Position numbers and translations under genes: made by a program | Shown: positions 24,929-32,656 of the stretch, one piece after another | How the letters are laid out: each line of letters starts with the position of its first letter | Position numbering within the stretch: position 1 is the first letter of the stretch | Assembly: GCA_029262315.1 (NCBI GenBank) | Contig: JAJCZP010000182.1 | Span: 1-33,299, forward strand | DNA length: 33,299 nt | Direction: 5' to 3' | DNA from: Deltaproteobacteria bacterium | GTDB lineage: Bacteria; Desulfobacterota; Binatia; UTPRO1 | Notes under the pieces: generated by a model | What the model was told of the DNA's origin: nothing | The model's database searches: none | Seen by the model: the letters and a program-made list of their open reading frames with translations, nothing else

Positions 24929-25759
24929 TCAGCGCTTGGAGACGACGACCTCCACGTACTCGGCAGGCACGCGCATCGAGCCGTCGGCAGCGGTATCGAA
25001 CCGTTCGATGGTGGCGAGGAGATCCGCCTCCAGGGCGCGGCGTCCCGCTTCGTCGAGCGCGAGAAACGCCTTGTGCACCGGGCCGTAGAAGGTCCGAAAG
25101 AAGTCCACGAAATGCTGCGGTGATCGATAGCGGAAAATGAAGTCGCGCGGGGTGGTCGCTACGGCGCGCGCCGTGGGGCCGAAGACCTCTTCGATCCACT
25201 CGGGTTGGCCCCATCGTGCGGGCGAGCTGACGCCAACGGGGGGCGGTACGTGCAGGGCAAGCGTCACGAAGAGCTGGCCGATGAATCCGCTCGCCGTCCA
25301 GTTGGCGAGTCCGATCTTTCCGCCCGATCGGCAGACGCGCACCAGTTCGCTGGCGGCCTGCTTCTGGTTTGGGGTGAACATGACGCCGAACGTGGACACG
25401 ACGGCGTCGTAGGTGTCGTCGGCGAACGGCAGGGCTTCGGCGTCAGCGGCTTGAAAGACAACGTCGGCTCCCTCGGCGGCGGCCCGACGGCAGCCCTGCT
25501 CTAGTAGCGCGTCGACGTAGTCCGTAGAGGTCACCTGACACCACCGGCGCGCGAACGCGAGCGTTGCGTTGCCATTGCCGGCGGCCACGTCGAGGACAGT
25601 CGCGTCGGGGGGAAGATCCATGCGCTCGGCGAGGTGCTCGCCGACGATCTGCAGAGTTGCGCCGATCTTGGCGTAGTTGCCTGACGCCCAGGCCGCGTTC
25701 TGCTTCGTCTTGATGGCCTCGTAGTTCGGGGTGGGATCGATTCGGGCTGCGCTTTGCAT
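24929..25759 (-). CDS. Class I SAM-dependent methyltransferase
   Basis: This 276-residue cytoplasmic enzyme has Rossmann motif I at about 55-69 (VLDVAAGNGNATLAF), an acidic residue ending strand 2 (TSTDYVDALL), motif II AADAEALPFADDTYDAVVSTFGVMF and the following helix with ELVRVCRSGGKIGLANW. This pattern is typical of UbiE/COQ5-like small-molecule methyltransferases; the acceptor is not predictable. ATG 25759 has GGAG about eight bases upstream. It is 72 bp after the Cys-rich secreted protein gene on the same strand. A 7-bp GC hairpin (25790-25820) lies in that gap. Confidence 0.85.
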   Translation of the reverse strand: MQSAARIDPTPNYEAIKTKQNAAWASGNYAKIGATLQIVGEHLAERMDLPPDATVLDVAAGNGNATLAFARRWCQVTSTDYVDALLEQGCRRAAAEGADVVFQAADAEALPFADDTYDAVVSTFGVMFTPNQKQAASELVRVCRSGGKIGLANWTASGFIGQLFVTLALHVPPPVGVSSPARWGQPEWIEEVFGPTARAVATTPRDFIFRYRSPQHFVDFFRTFYGPVHKAFLALDEAGRRALEADLLATIERFDTAADGSMRVPAEYVEVVVSKR

Positions 25760-25831
25760 GGTGGTCTCCTTGTGATCCGTGGTCGTTCTGCGCGCCCTGC
25801 TGTGCATCTCCTTGGCGCGCTGCGGTTGTCG

Positions 25832-26338
25832 TCAGGCGCCTTTCTGCTTCTTGAGCACAGCCTGGAGTGGGACAACGACCGGACCCGGGGTCGAGCCACC
25901 ACAGGCGCATTCGATGATGCCCGTGCATGCGAGTTTCTTTGACGCCGAACAGACCCTGGCAGTGGCGGCGACTGACCCGTCAATCCCAGCTGAAACCCAC
26001 GGGGGCCGGATGCCCAGCGGAGAATCTGACGACATGCCGAGCGTCCGACCCTGCCCCGAGGGAATCAGGACCGACACCCCTCCTTGGTAGCTGCTGGCGA
26101 GTGCGTTGTAGAATTCGAGCGCCACCTGGGATTCGTTCTTGGACAGATTGGTACAGGTGATGACCGTGTTGCATTCGCAGGGGAAGCTGTCGGTGCGCGC
26201 CCCGACGAAGAGTGCAAAGTCGTTCTTGGCCTCAGCGGGACAGGGTGGGAAGGGAGTGGCGAGCACGTCGGTGCCGGCAAGCACCGCGAGCGCGACGAAC
26301 GCGGTGCGGGCGAGATGCATACTGGTCTGTGGTCTCAT
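25832..26338 (-). CDS. Secreted Cys-containing protein of unknown function
   Basis: I do not recognise the family. The 168-residue precursor has a signal peptide (about 1-28, TAFVALAVLAGTDVLA). The mature part, of about 140 residues, holds eight cysteines in pairs (PPCPAE; FPCECNTVITCTN; RVCSASKKLACTGIIECACG), consistent with disulfides outside the cytoplasm. The CTN....VALEFYNA segment suggests a small beta sandwich. It ends KKQKGA. ATG 26338 has GGAGGAG about eight bases upstream, so initiation should be efficient unless the hairpins just upstream mask it. Its neighbours are the OsmC gene (67 bp upstream) and the methyltransferase gene (downstream). Confidence 0.7.
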   Translation of the reverse strand: MRPQTSMHLARTAFVALAVLAGTDVLATPFPPCPAEAKNDFALFVGARTDSFPCECNTVITCTNLSKNESQVALEFYNALASSYQGGVSVLIPSGQGRTLGMSSDSPLGIRPPWVSAGIDGSVAATARVCSASKKLACTGIIECACGGSTPGPVVVPLQAVLKKQKGA

Positions 26339-26354
26339 GGTGTTCTCCTCCGTT

Positions 26355-26387
26355 GAGGTCTGGGTAGACCTCGGTGAGGGCCGAGGT
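26355..26387 (-). promoter_or_regulatory. Two mutually exclusive hairpins ahead of the Cys-rich gene
   Basis: In the leftward RNA, ACCUCGG (26387-26381) can pair with CCGAGGU (26374-26368). Alternatively, GAGGUCU within the overlapping middle segment (26372-26366) can pair with AGACCUC (26361-26355). Both stems are perfect over 7 bp and share the middle arm, so they exclude each other. The second ends 9 bases before the Shine-Dalgarno region. This is an attenuator- or switch-like layout; no known riboswitch class is recognised. Confidence 0.5.
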
Positions 26388-26405
26388 TTCCCAGCCCGGT
26401 TCGGG

Positions 26406-26984
26406 TTAACGTTCGGCGGCGACGGTTTGCGGAGTTTCGTCATTCACCGTCCCAACCGCGTGGTCGGCGAGCTGTAGGTCCACCGGAATGGCGCGGCGCA
26501 GCGTCTGATAGACGACGCAGCAGTGTTCCGCGGTCTGCAGAAGCCGGTCGCGCATGCGGGGCGCGGTGCCCTCGGCCAGCTGGAGATGGACCCGGACGGT
26601 CATCCGTTGGAACGCAACGGGTACGCTCGCGTCCAGGCAGAGCGTGCCGCGCACATCCACCTCGGCGGTGGCATGGACCGCGAGGGCGTCGAGCCTGACC
26701 CGAAAGCGATTGGCAACCACGCGCAGCGTCGAATCGAGGCAACTCGCCAGCGCCGCGCACAGGATGTCGCCCGGCACGGGACCATCACCGTCCCCGCCCA
26801 CGGCCTTGTGGACCGCGAAGGGATAGACGCCGCTCTCGTCGGGACCGAGCACCACACTGCCGTGGAGCGGATCATCGGGCGATCCCACGGTCCGCGCGAC
26901 ATCGGTCACCCAAGCGCGGGTGGGGGCATCTTCGTAGAGCTTCGCCAGCGGCTGCTGGCGGTCTTCCATCACTGAAGGGGTCAT
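26406..26984 (-). CDS. OsmC-family protein (peroxide/thiol stress)
   Basis: This 192-residue protein matches OsmC/Ohr folds: a beta-rich start, the long central helix GDILCAALASCLDSTLRVVANRF with Cys76 and Cys82, then a sheet, and a second helix EHCCVVYQTLR with Cys155-Cys156. Family members reduce organic hydroperoxides through one cysteine in each of these helices; Cys82 and Cys155 or 156 are the candidates. The extra cysteine in each place is unusual. ATG 26984 has AAGGAG about eight bases upstream. The gene carries a 59-bp upstream element matching the one before the beta-helix gene. Confidence 0.85.
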   Translation of the reverse strand: MTPSVMEDRQQPLAKLYEDAPTRAWVTDVARTVGSPDDPLHGSVVLGPDESGVYPFAVHKAVGGDGDGPVPGDILCAALASCLDSTLRVVANRFRVRLDALAVHATAEVDVRGTLCLDASVPVAFQRMTVRVHLQLAEGTAPRMRDRLLQTAEHCCVVYQTLRRAIPVDLQLADHAVGTVNDETPQTVAAER

Positions 26985-27015
26985 GAGTCCGGCTCCTTGC
27001 TGGGGAGGGCGACAT

Positions 27016-27074
27016 TGCCCTCACCCCCAAGGCGCCAGAGCCGATTTGGCACGCCGCTAGGGCGGGTCTAGCGG
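27016..27074 (-). promoter_or_regulatory. Shared upstream element, copy B (OsmC gene)
   Basis: This copy aligns ungapped with 24760-24818. The dyad here is perfect over 7 bp (CCGCTAG 27054-27060, CTAGCGG 27068-27074, 7-nt spacer). It straddles the stop codon of the hydrolase gene, so the OsmC control site begins inside that gene's end. The consensus of the two dyads in gene orientation is CGCTAGRYCCGCYCTAGC. Confidence 0.6.
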
Positions 27075-28453
27075 ACGTCCCAGTGCATACCCTCTGGCGG
27101 GCGATAACTGCAGAAGGTGCCCGTAGTTATCGTCGTAGTCAGGTGGGCGCCGGCGGCGGGAAGAGCCTGGGAAATTTTCTCGATGCTCGCGCGCAAGCGC
27201 GCCGTGACCGCCTTGCGGGCGCGTTCGGAGGAGGAGTCGAGTTCGCGACGGCGCCCGCCGAGTCCGAGCGCGGCGCGCAACTCCCGCGACAGGGCCTCGC
27301 GTTCGTCCAAGAGCGCATCGGCGCGGGGCCCGTCGGTACTGGCCAGCTCGTCTTCGAGCGCTCGCAGTCGTTCGCGGTAGGTTTGGAGCGCCGTGTGATC
27401 GAGGATGGGGTCATCGGTCTGGGCGAGAGGACCCGCCGTGTCGTCTCCGGTCCAGAGACTATCGGCCGGAATGTCCTGGCTCGGGTTGGTCAGAAGAGTC
27501 GCGAGATCCGACAATCCGCGCGCGTGTTTCAAGTGAACCGAAACACCATCGAAGGTGAGCATCCAGACATCACCAGTCCGGTGCAGTGCGCACCCCGACG
27601 CCGTCTGCTCGGTTGGGGTTGGTGGCGGCGATGACGACGTATGATCGAAGAAGCGGAGCATGGCCTCGAGCGCAGCATCGACGTCGCCTGCCCACGGGAC
27701 GTGCGCGCTGCCTTCGAGCGGTTGGAAGGTCGCGTTGGGGAGAGTGGCGGCCATCTCGCGCCCGGCCGCAAAGGGGATCGTCCGATCGCCCTTGCGGTGC
27801 AACACGAGTGCCGGAGTACGGACCGATGGCGCGAGTTCGGAGACATCGGATTCGAAAGTCAGCTTCAGGAGGAGGGCCGCCATCTCACTGCTCGCCGACA
27901 TGCGCTGCACCCGGCACATTTCCTTTCGCTCGGATCCATCCACGTCGGGGTCGAGCAGGTCGGTGAGCAACTTCGCACCCATGCCCCAATGCACTCGCAC
28001 GATCTGGGACAGCGCTTCTTGCACGTTCGGCGGAGCGACCTCCGGTCCCCGGAGGTAGCTCCCGAACAGAATCAGCTTGTCGACCCGTTCGGGCTGACGC
28101 GCTGCGAAGTCCAGTGCCGGAGGACAAGCACACGTGAGGCCGAAGAGCGACAGGCGCTCGAGCGCCAGGTGATCGATCAATGCGGCGAGGGTGGCGACCT
28201 CGTCTGCCGGCTCGACCCGCTCCCGCTCCCGGTCGCTCAACCCCGAGCCCGCGCGGTCGTACCGATAGACCGTGAAGTGCTCGCCGAGACCCTCGAAGAA
28301 TTTCCGGAAACCTTCCTGCTTCCAGTCCTCTTCCAGATGACTGACCCACCAGGCCGAGCAGACGAGTGCCGGGCCCGTCCCGTGCTCGGCGTACGCCACG
28401 CGGTGCCCCGTGGGGCCCTTGAAGAAACGAATCGTGGGGTCGCGCGTGGCCAT
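27068..28453 (-). CDS. Alpha/beta-hydrolase with a regulator-type C-terminal domain; nucleophile serine missing
   Basis: In this 461-residue protein, residues about 8-275 have the alpha/beta-hydrolase fold (YRYDRAGSGLSD, DFAARQPERVDKLILFGSY). The elbow expected as G-x-S-x-G reads G105-L-T-C-A109, so the serine is replaced by Thr; Asp223 and His251 of the triad are in place. Residues about 290-461 resemble the C-terminal domain often seen after adenylate-cyclase, ATPase or regulator proteins (TFDGVSVHLKHARGLSDLATLL, a coiled coil, then AALGLGGRRRE and TTITTGTFCSYRP). It may be a ligand sensor rather than an enzyme. ATG 28453 is favoured; 28465 and 28498 are in-frame alternatives. Confidence 0.75.
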   Translation of the reverse strand: MATRDPTIRFFKGPTGHRVAYAEHGTGPALVCSAWWVSHLEEDWKQEGFRKFFEGLGEHFTVYRYDRAGSGLSDRERERVEPADEVATLAALIDHLALERLSLFGLTCACPPALDFAARQPERVDKLILFGSYLRGPEVAPPNVQEALSQIVRVHWGMGAKLLTDLLDPDVDGSERKEMCRVQRMSASSEMAALLLKLTFESDVSELAPSVRTPALVLHRKGDRTIPFAAGREMAATLPNATFQPLEGSAHVPWAGDVDAALEAMLRFFDHTSSSPPPTPTEQTASGCALHRTGDVWMLTFDGVSVHLKHARGLSDLATLLTNPSQDIPADSLWTGDDTAGPLAQTDDPILDHTALQTYRERLRALEDELASTDGPRADALLDEREALSRELRAALGLGGRRRELDSSSERARKAVTARLRASIEKISQALPAAGAHLTTTITTGTFCSYRPPEGMHWDVR

Positions 28454-28775
28454 CGCACCTAGCATCGCAATGCTGCGATCGTCGTGCAAGGTGGCCATCG
28501 GCGTGCCGACGAGATCAGCCTGTGCGCGTTTCCACGATGTAGTCTGCGAGCCTGAAGCGGCAGGTCCGACGAGAGGTCCAGAGGGAACGCTGCGACCAGC
28601 TCTCGCCCATCCATTGATTTTCGACGGCGTATCCCGCATCACGGGCCTCGGCGGAGGTGATGTCGCAGCCCCCGCATTCCCGGTGGAGCGCGGCTTCATC
28701 CGGGAGGCTCTGGAGTTCGCTCGCACGATCCTGCGCTGGCGGCCCCACAGCGGCGTCGTCAGAGGAGAGGATGGG
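28454..28775. other. Divergent intergenic region, hydrolase / metalloprotease
   Basis: These 322 bp separate divergent starts. They include ATCGCA-ATGC-TGCGAT, a perfect 6-bp dyad near 28464-28479 just upstream of the hydrolase start. The minus strand is open from a GTG at 28748 to a stop at 28515 (77 codons, Trp-rich near its end, e.g. NQWMGESWSQRSLW), but it has no Shine-Dalgarno sequence and the opposite strand is open as well, so I do not call a gene. No other feature is seen. Confidence 0.4.
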
Positions 28776-30662
28776 ATGAGGAGGAGGACCCGCTGGATGG
28801 TTCGAGGCGTGACGCTGCTCGGACTCTTCATCGCCCTGCTCACTCCGGCGCGCGCCACGATGATGGTGCGGATGGACGATGCGTCGCTCGTCCTCGGGTC
28901 TGATGCGATCGTCAGCGGCACGGTCACCGACATCCGGAGCGGACGGGGCCGCCGCGGCCAGATCCACACGTACATCACCCTCGCCGTCAATGAAGTGCTC
29001 AAGGGCTATCTTCCCCATGCTGCGGTCACGATCCGCGAACACGGCGGGCAGGTTGGCGACGAGGCGCTCCGGCTGTTCGGCACACCACGGTACAAACTCG
29101 GAGAATCGACGATCGTCTTCCTCGACCAGGACGACGAGGGGCTCCTGCGCACCAACCAGATGGCACTCGGCAAGTTCGGCATCGCGTACGACCACGCCGG
29201 CCAGCTGACCGCCACACGGCAGCTCGATGAGGTCAGTGTCCTCGCCCTCGGCAGCGCCGCCCTGCAGTCCCACGCGGCTGACGACAGCCGACCCGCCGAC
29301 GCGTTCAAAGCGCGGCTCCGGGATCTCGTACGCGGCCAGCCGGTGCCGCGTTCGCTGCGGCCGCTCGCCGTTGTTCCGGCAGCCGCCACCGACGGCCAGA
29401 GCGCCACGTCCGGTTTCACACTCTCCAACAACGTCCGGTGGTTCGAACCCGATGATGGCATCCCGATACGCTATTGGATCGATCGCACGGGTGACGCGCG
29501 CTTGGGGCCGGCGGCATCTGAAGCGGCCATGCTCGCCGCATTCGCCGCATGGACCGATGTCCCGAGTTCGAGCCTCGCGATCGAGGCAGCCGGTCCGACC
29601 GACGCAACGCCCGACACGTTCTGCGACGGCACCAACAAGATCATCTTCGACGATCCCTACGATCAGGTCACAGATCCCACCGGGTGCAGCGGCATACTCG
29701 CGGTCGGCGGCTACTGCGTGGGGTTGAGCTTTCGCACCGTCAACGGCATCGCCTTCCGCCAGGCCACAGAGGGCGACCTCGTCTTCAACGACGGTTGGAG
29801 CAACTGCCCGTCCTGGACCAGCACCAACGTCGCCGAGGTCGCCACGCACGAGTTGGGGCACACGATCGGCCTCGGACACTCGACCGACGAGACCGCCACG
29901 ATGCGTATGTTCGCCCATTTCGATGGGCGCGGCGCCGCGCTTCGCCCGGACGACGAGGCCGGCGTCTCGTTCATCTACCCGAGCACCGTGGACAACGGTG
30001 AGCACACGCCGACGCCAACGCCAACCGCACCGACGCCCACACCGCCGGATGCCGACGGCGACGGAATCGCGAGCGACGACGACAACTGCCCCGCGACGTC
30101 CAATGCGACGCAGACCGACATCGACCACGATGGGATCGGCGACATGTGCGACAACTGCGTCGCGGGCGCCAACCCGACACAGCAGTCGGCCGAGGCCTGC
30201 GCACGGCTCTCACTGAAGAGCATACGGATCAGCGTGAGCCGCCGCGGAACCGGCGATCGGCTTGCCCTCCGAGCCAGCTTCGACTCGACCGCCGCGGAGA
30301 CGACCCTCGACGCCATCGCTCGGCAGCCCGTGACGATGGTCCTTCTCAACGGCCTCGGCGACCCAATCCTGGACGTCACCATTCCTGCGAGCGTTTGGAA
30401 GAGCAACCGCCGTGGCACGCGGCTACAGGTGAAAGATCGGACCGGCGCACTACTCGGAGGCCTGACGCAGGTCACGCTTCGAGCAAAGCGTGGGGCCCGT
30501 GTCGACATCTCGGCCGCGGCGAAGATACTGGACCTCGCTGGCGCCTTCGGCCCCGAGCTGACGATGGCCCTCGACGTCGCCGACGAGGCCTACGTCGGCC
30601 TCGATAGGTGTACGACGAATCGGCGGGCGACGCGTCTGCGCTGCTCGCCAGGGTTGAAGTAG
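28776..30662 (+). CDS. Secreted matrixin-like zinc metalloprotease with thrombospondin-3 repeats and an unnamed C-terminal module
   Basis: This 628-residue exported protein has a signal peptide (about 1-25, ending PARA). Residues about 28-200 form a beta-rich N-domain (SLVLGSDAIVSGTVTDI). The protease domain (about 215-410) contains the full metzincin zinc motif HELGHTIGLGHS at 358-369 (His358, Glu359, His362, His368) and a downstream Met candidate (ATMRMF). A Thr-Pro linker is followed by Asp-rich thrombospondin type-3 repeats (DADGDGIASDDDNC, DIDHDGIGDMCDNC). The last about 150 residues match the C-terminal module of the beta-helix protein (VWKSNRRG ... DRTGALLGG ... CTTNRRATRLRC). ATG 28776 has a GGAG-rich tract six to ten bases upstream. 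A longer reading to 28410 adds no recognisable sequence. Confidence 0.85.
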   Translation: MRRRTRWMVRGVTLLGLFIALLTPARATMMVRMDDASLVLGSDAIVSGTVTDIRSGRGRRGQIHTYITLAVNEVLKGYLPHAAVTIREHGGQVGDEALRLFGTPRYKLGESTIVFLDQDDEGLLRTNQMALGKFGIAYDHAGQLTATRQLDEVSVLALGSAALQSHAADDSRPADAFKARLRDLVRGQPVPRSLRPLAVVPAAATDGQSATSGFTLSNNVRWFEPDDGIPIRYWIDRTGDARLGPAASEAAMLAAFAAWTDVPSSSLAIEAAGPTDATPDTFCDGTNKIIFDDPYDQVTDPTGCSGILAVGGYCVGLSFRTVNGIAFRQATEGDLVFNDGWSNCPSWTSTNVAEVATHELGHTIGLGHSTDETATMRMFAHFDGRGAALRPDDEAGVSFIYPSTVDNGEHTPTPTPTAPTPTPPDADGDGIASDDDNCPATSNATQTDIDHDGIGDMCDNCVAGANPTQQSAEACARLSLKSIRISVSRRGTGDRLALRASFDSTAAETTLDAIARQPVTMVLLNGLGDPILDVTIPASVWKSNRRGTRLQVKDRTGALLGGLTQVTLRAKRGARVDISAAAKILDLAGAFGPELTMALDVADEAYVGLDRCTTNRRATRLRCSPGLK

Positions 30663-30702
30663 CGCCGCTCGAGGTCGACGTAGCACCGCTCGGACGACGG
30701 AC

Positions 30703-32073
30703 TCACTCGAGCGCCACCACCTCACCAGTGACGAGGTTCAGCTCGAAGCTCTTCATCGTGAATCCTGGAGGGCTCGGAATAAACGCCGTGATGATGACCG
30801 TATCCGAGCCATCGAAGGGAAATGAGAAGTCGCTGAACACGCCAGGGAAGTACGAGCGCACATTCCCCACGAAGGTAGTGCCAAACTCGCCGCTCCCCGA
30901 CGCGCCTGGGTCGATGCTGACCTCGTCGAACTCGAGGCCGAATCCGACGCCGCCAGACTGCTCGGTGTCGACGATGCCGATCATCGCACCACCCGAGGAC
31001 GTCGACACCAGTTCAAGGTCGGTGAAGAGGTCGAAGGTCCGGTCGCGGTCGAGATCGACGCACGACAGCTGCGCGGTAAATGCCCCTCCCGATGCGGAGC
31101 CGGTCCCAGTACACACGACGCTTCCGACGCGACAATCCTCGTACTCGATCATGTCGCCGCTGGTCTCCATGGTACCACCGCCAGGACACGACGCGGTTTG
31201 CGCGTCGGTCAAGCCGGCGCGTGCCGTGCCCGCCTGCCCTGCCCCCGATCCGGTCGGGATCGGGGCGACGCCGATGCGGATCAAGCTCGTCAGCGCGTCG
31301 GTCGCGCCGAAGGCATTCGCCGCCTGTGTCACCTCCTGGTCCAGCACGAAAAAGTCCGCAGGGAGCGTCACCTCGGCACTGAATCCTCCGAAGGTGCACT
31401 CGGCCGGCGGCGCGGGACACGAATCCGCAACCTCACACTGCCATCGATGCTCGTCAGGCTCCCCGAGAGGGTCACAGACAATGAACTTGGGAGGAACGTC
31501 GGGGCCGACGAAGACGTTGCCCGTGATCGTGCGGTCAGCCGTAAACTGAGCGATCGCGTAGCGTTGCCCGTCGACGTCCTTGTTGACGAAAACCCGTGCA
31601 CCGTCATCGGAAATCTGCAGGGCCCGTGAGGCCGTGGGGCAGAGTTCGCTCTCACCTTTGGGCTCTTCCTCGGAATCGGGCGCGCTCGTCGGCACCTGGA
31701 AGAAGTCCGCGGGAAGTGTCACCTCGGTGAGAAAGGCTCCTTCGAAACCGCACGGCGGCGCCTCACAGGCTGTCGCCACTGCGCACGAGAAATCATTCTC
31801 GATCTCGGCTGGAGAGCAAACGATGAACTTCGGCCTGCGACAGTCCTCGAAGAACACGTTGCCCGTCAAGGTCTCGTCCGCCTCCCGGGTGATCGCGAAG
31901 CGCTGGCCGCTGACATCCTTGTTGACGAAGGTGAGGCTCCCATCCGGGGAGAATTGTACTCCGCGCGGAGGGTCGACCGCGTGCGCCGGCCCGGCGAACA
32001 GCATCAACGCCACAACCCATACAGGCCACGACGCTCGTCCACGAAACGGTAGGGCGCATGCTATTCGAATCAT
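30703..32073 (-). CDS. Secreted protein of unknown function with an internal domain duplication
   Basis: I do not recognise the family. The 456-residue precursor has a signal peptide (about 1-32, VVALMLFAGPAHA). Two copies of a domain of about 90-95 residues follow, at about 38-127 and 150-245. Each has FVNKDV.GQR(F/Y)AI, then TGNVF, KFIVC, C.VA..C.APP, and ends EVTLPADFF. The remaining about 200 residues are Gly/Ser/Thr-rich and beta-like with four more cysteines, ending EVVALE. ATG 32073 has AGGAG nine bases upstream. It converges with the metalloprotease gene (40 bp between stops) and diverges from the Dabb gene. Confidence 0.7.
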   Translation of the reverse strand: MIRIACALPFRGRASWPVWVVALMLFAGPAHAVDPPRGVQFSPDGSLTFVNKDVSGQRFAITREADETLTGNVFFEDCRRPKFIVCSPAEIENDFSCAVATACEAPPCGFEGAFLTEVTLPADFFQVPTSAPDSEEEPKGESELCPTASRALQISDDGARVFVNKDVDGQRYAIAQFTADRTITGNVFVGPDVPPKFIVCDPLGEPDEHRWQCEVADSCPAPPAECTFGGFSAEVTLPADFFVLDQEVTQAANAFGATDALTSLIRIGVAPIPTGSGAGQAGTARAGLTDAQTASCPGGGTMETSGDMIEYEDCRVGSVVCTGTGSASGGAFTAQLSCVDLDRDRTFDLFTDLELVSTSSGGAMIGIVDTEQSGGVGFGLEFDEVSIDPGASGSGEFGTTFVGNVRSYFPGVFSDFSFPFDGSDTVIITAFIPSPPGFTMKSFELNLVTGEVVALE

Positions 32074-32238
32074 ATCCAACACTCCTTTGGGTCGCTCGGA
32101 GGGGGTCGTTTGCAACGGAGACCGGGAGACAACTCTACGCAGTAGAACGAGCCGTGCTCGCACAGTCAAGGAGGTCGAGCTCCAGGACGAAACCAGCTAC
32201 CATCTCGAGCGCGAGAATCACAAAGATCGGAGAGCACG
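32074..32238. promoter_or_regulatory. Divergent intergenic region, duplicated-domain protein / Dabb
   Basis: These 165 bp hold the ribosome sites of both divergent genes (AGGAG for the leftward one, GGAGAG for the rightward one). Both promoters must lie here; I cannot define their boxes. Confidence 0.35.
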
Positions 32239-32547
32239 ATGGAGAAGGCCACATTCCGACATGTCGTCCTGCTGCGCTTCCGAGCCGATGCGAGCGAACA
32301 GGCCAAGCAGGCGCTCCGAGACGGCCTCGGCGCACTGCCCAGCCAGATCCCCGAGCTTCGAAGCTATCGTTTCGGCGATGATGCAGGGCTCGCGGCGGGA
32401 AACTTCGATTTCGCGATCGTGGCGGATCTCGACGACGAACAGGCCTGGCGGACCTACGCCGGACACCCGGCGCACCAGGCCGCCATCGAGCAGTTCATTC
32501 GACCGATTCTCGAGGAACGCGTCGCGGTCCAGTACCGACTCGATTGA
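32239..32547 (+). CDS. Dabb-family (stress-responsive A/B-barrel) protein
   Basis: This is a small 102-residue protein with the dimeric alpha/beta-barrel signature: FRHVVLLRFRADASEQAKQAL at the start, PELRSYRFGDDAG in the middle, then NFDFAIVADLDDEQAWRTYAGHPAHQ and a closing helix. Members act as small enzymes or stress proteins, and no specific reaction can be assigned. ATG 32239 has GGAGAG about seven bases upstream. It is followed after 109 bp by the glutathione-transferase gene on the same strand. Confidence 0.87.
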   Translation: MEKATFRHVVLLRFRADASEQAKQALRDGLGALPSQIPELRSYRFGDDAGLAAGNFDFAIVADLDDEQAWRTYAGHPAHQAAIEQFIRPILEERVAVQYRLD

Positions 32548-32616
32548 CCGACGCCCCACGCAGAAAACCACGCTGCCTTGCGCTTGCCCTACGCCAATGG
32601 CAGCAACAGATCGGAC

Positions 32617-32633
32617 GGGGCACCCGATGCCCC
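32617..32633. other. Small hairpin before the glutathione transferase gene
   Basis: GGGGCA and TGCCCC form a perfect 6-bp stem with a 5-nt loop, 24 bp ahead of ATG 32657. Too short to assign a function. Confidence 0.25.
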
Positions 32634-32656
32634 CGCGCAATCTGAAAGGGCTCGCC

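Noticed and set aside
27641-28462. Plus-strand 273-codon frame opposite the hydrolase gene
   Set aside because: The minus-strand frame has clear alpha/beta-hydrolase motifs; the plus-strand product has none.
28410-28775. N-terminal extension of the metalloprotease to 28410
   Set aside because: The ATG at 28776 has a ribosome site and directly begins a signal peptide; the upstream part overlaps the hydrolase start region.
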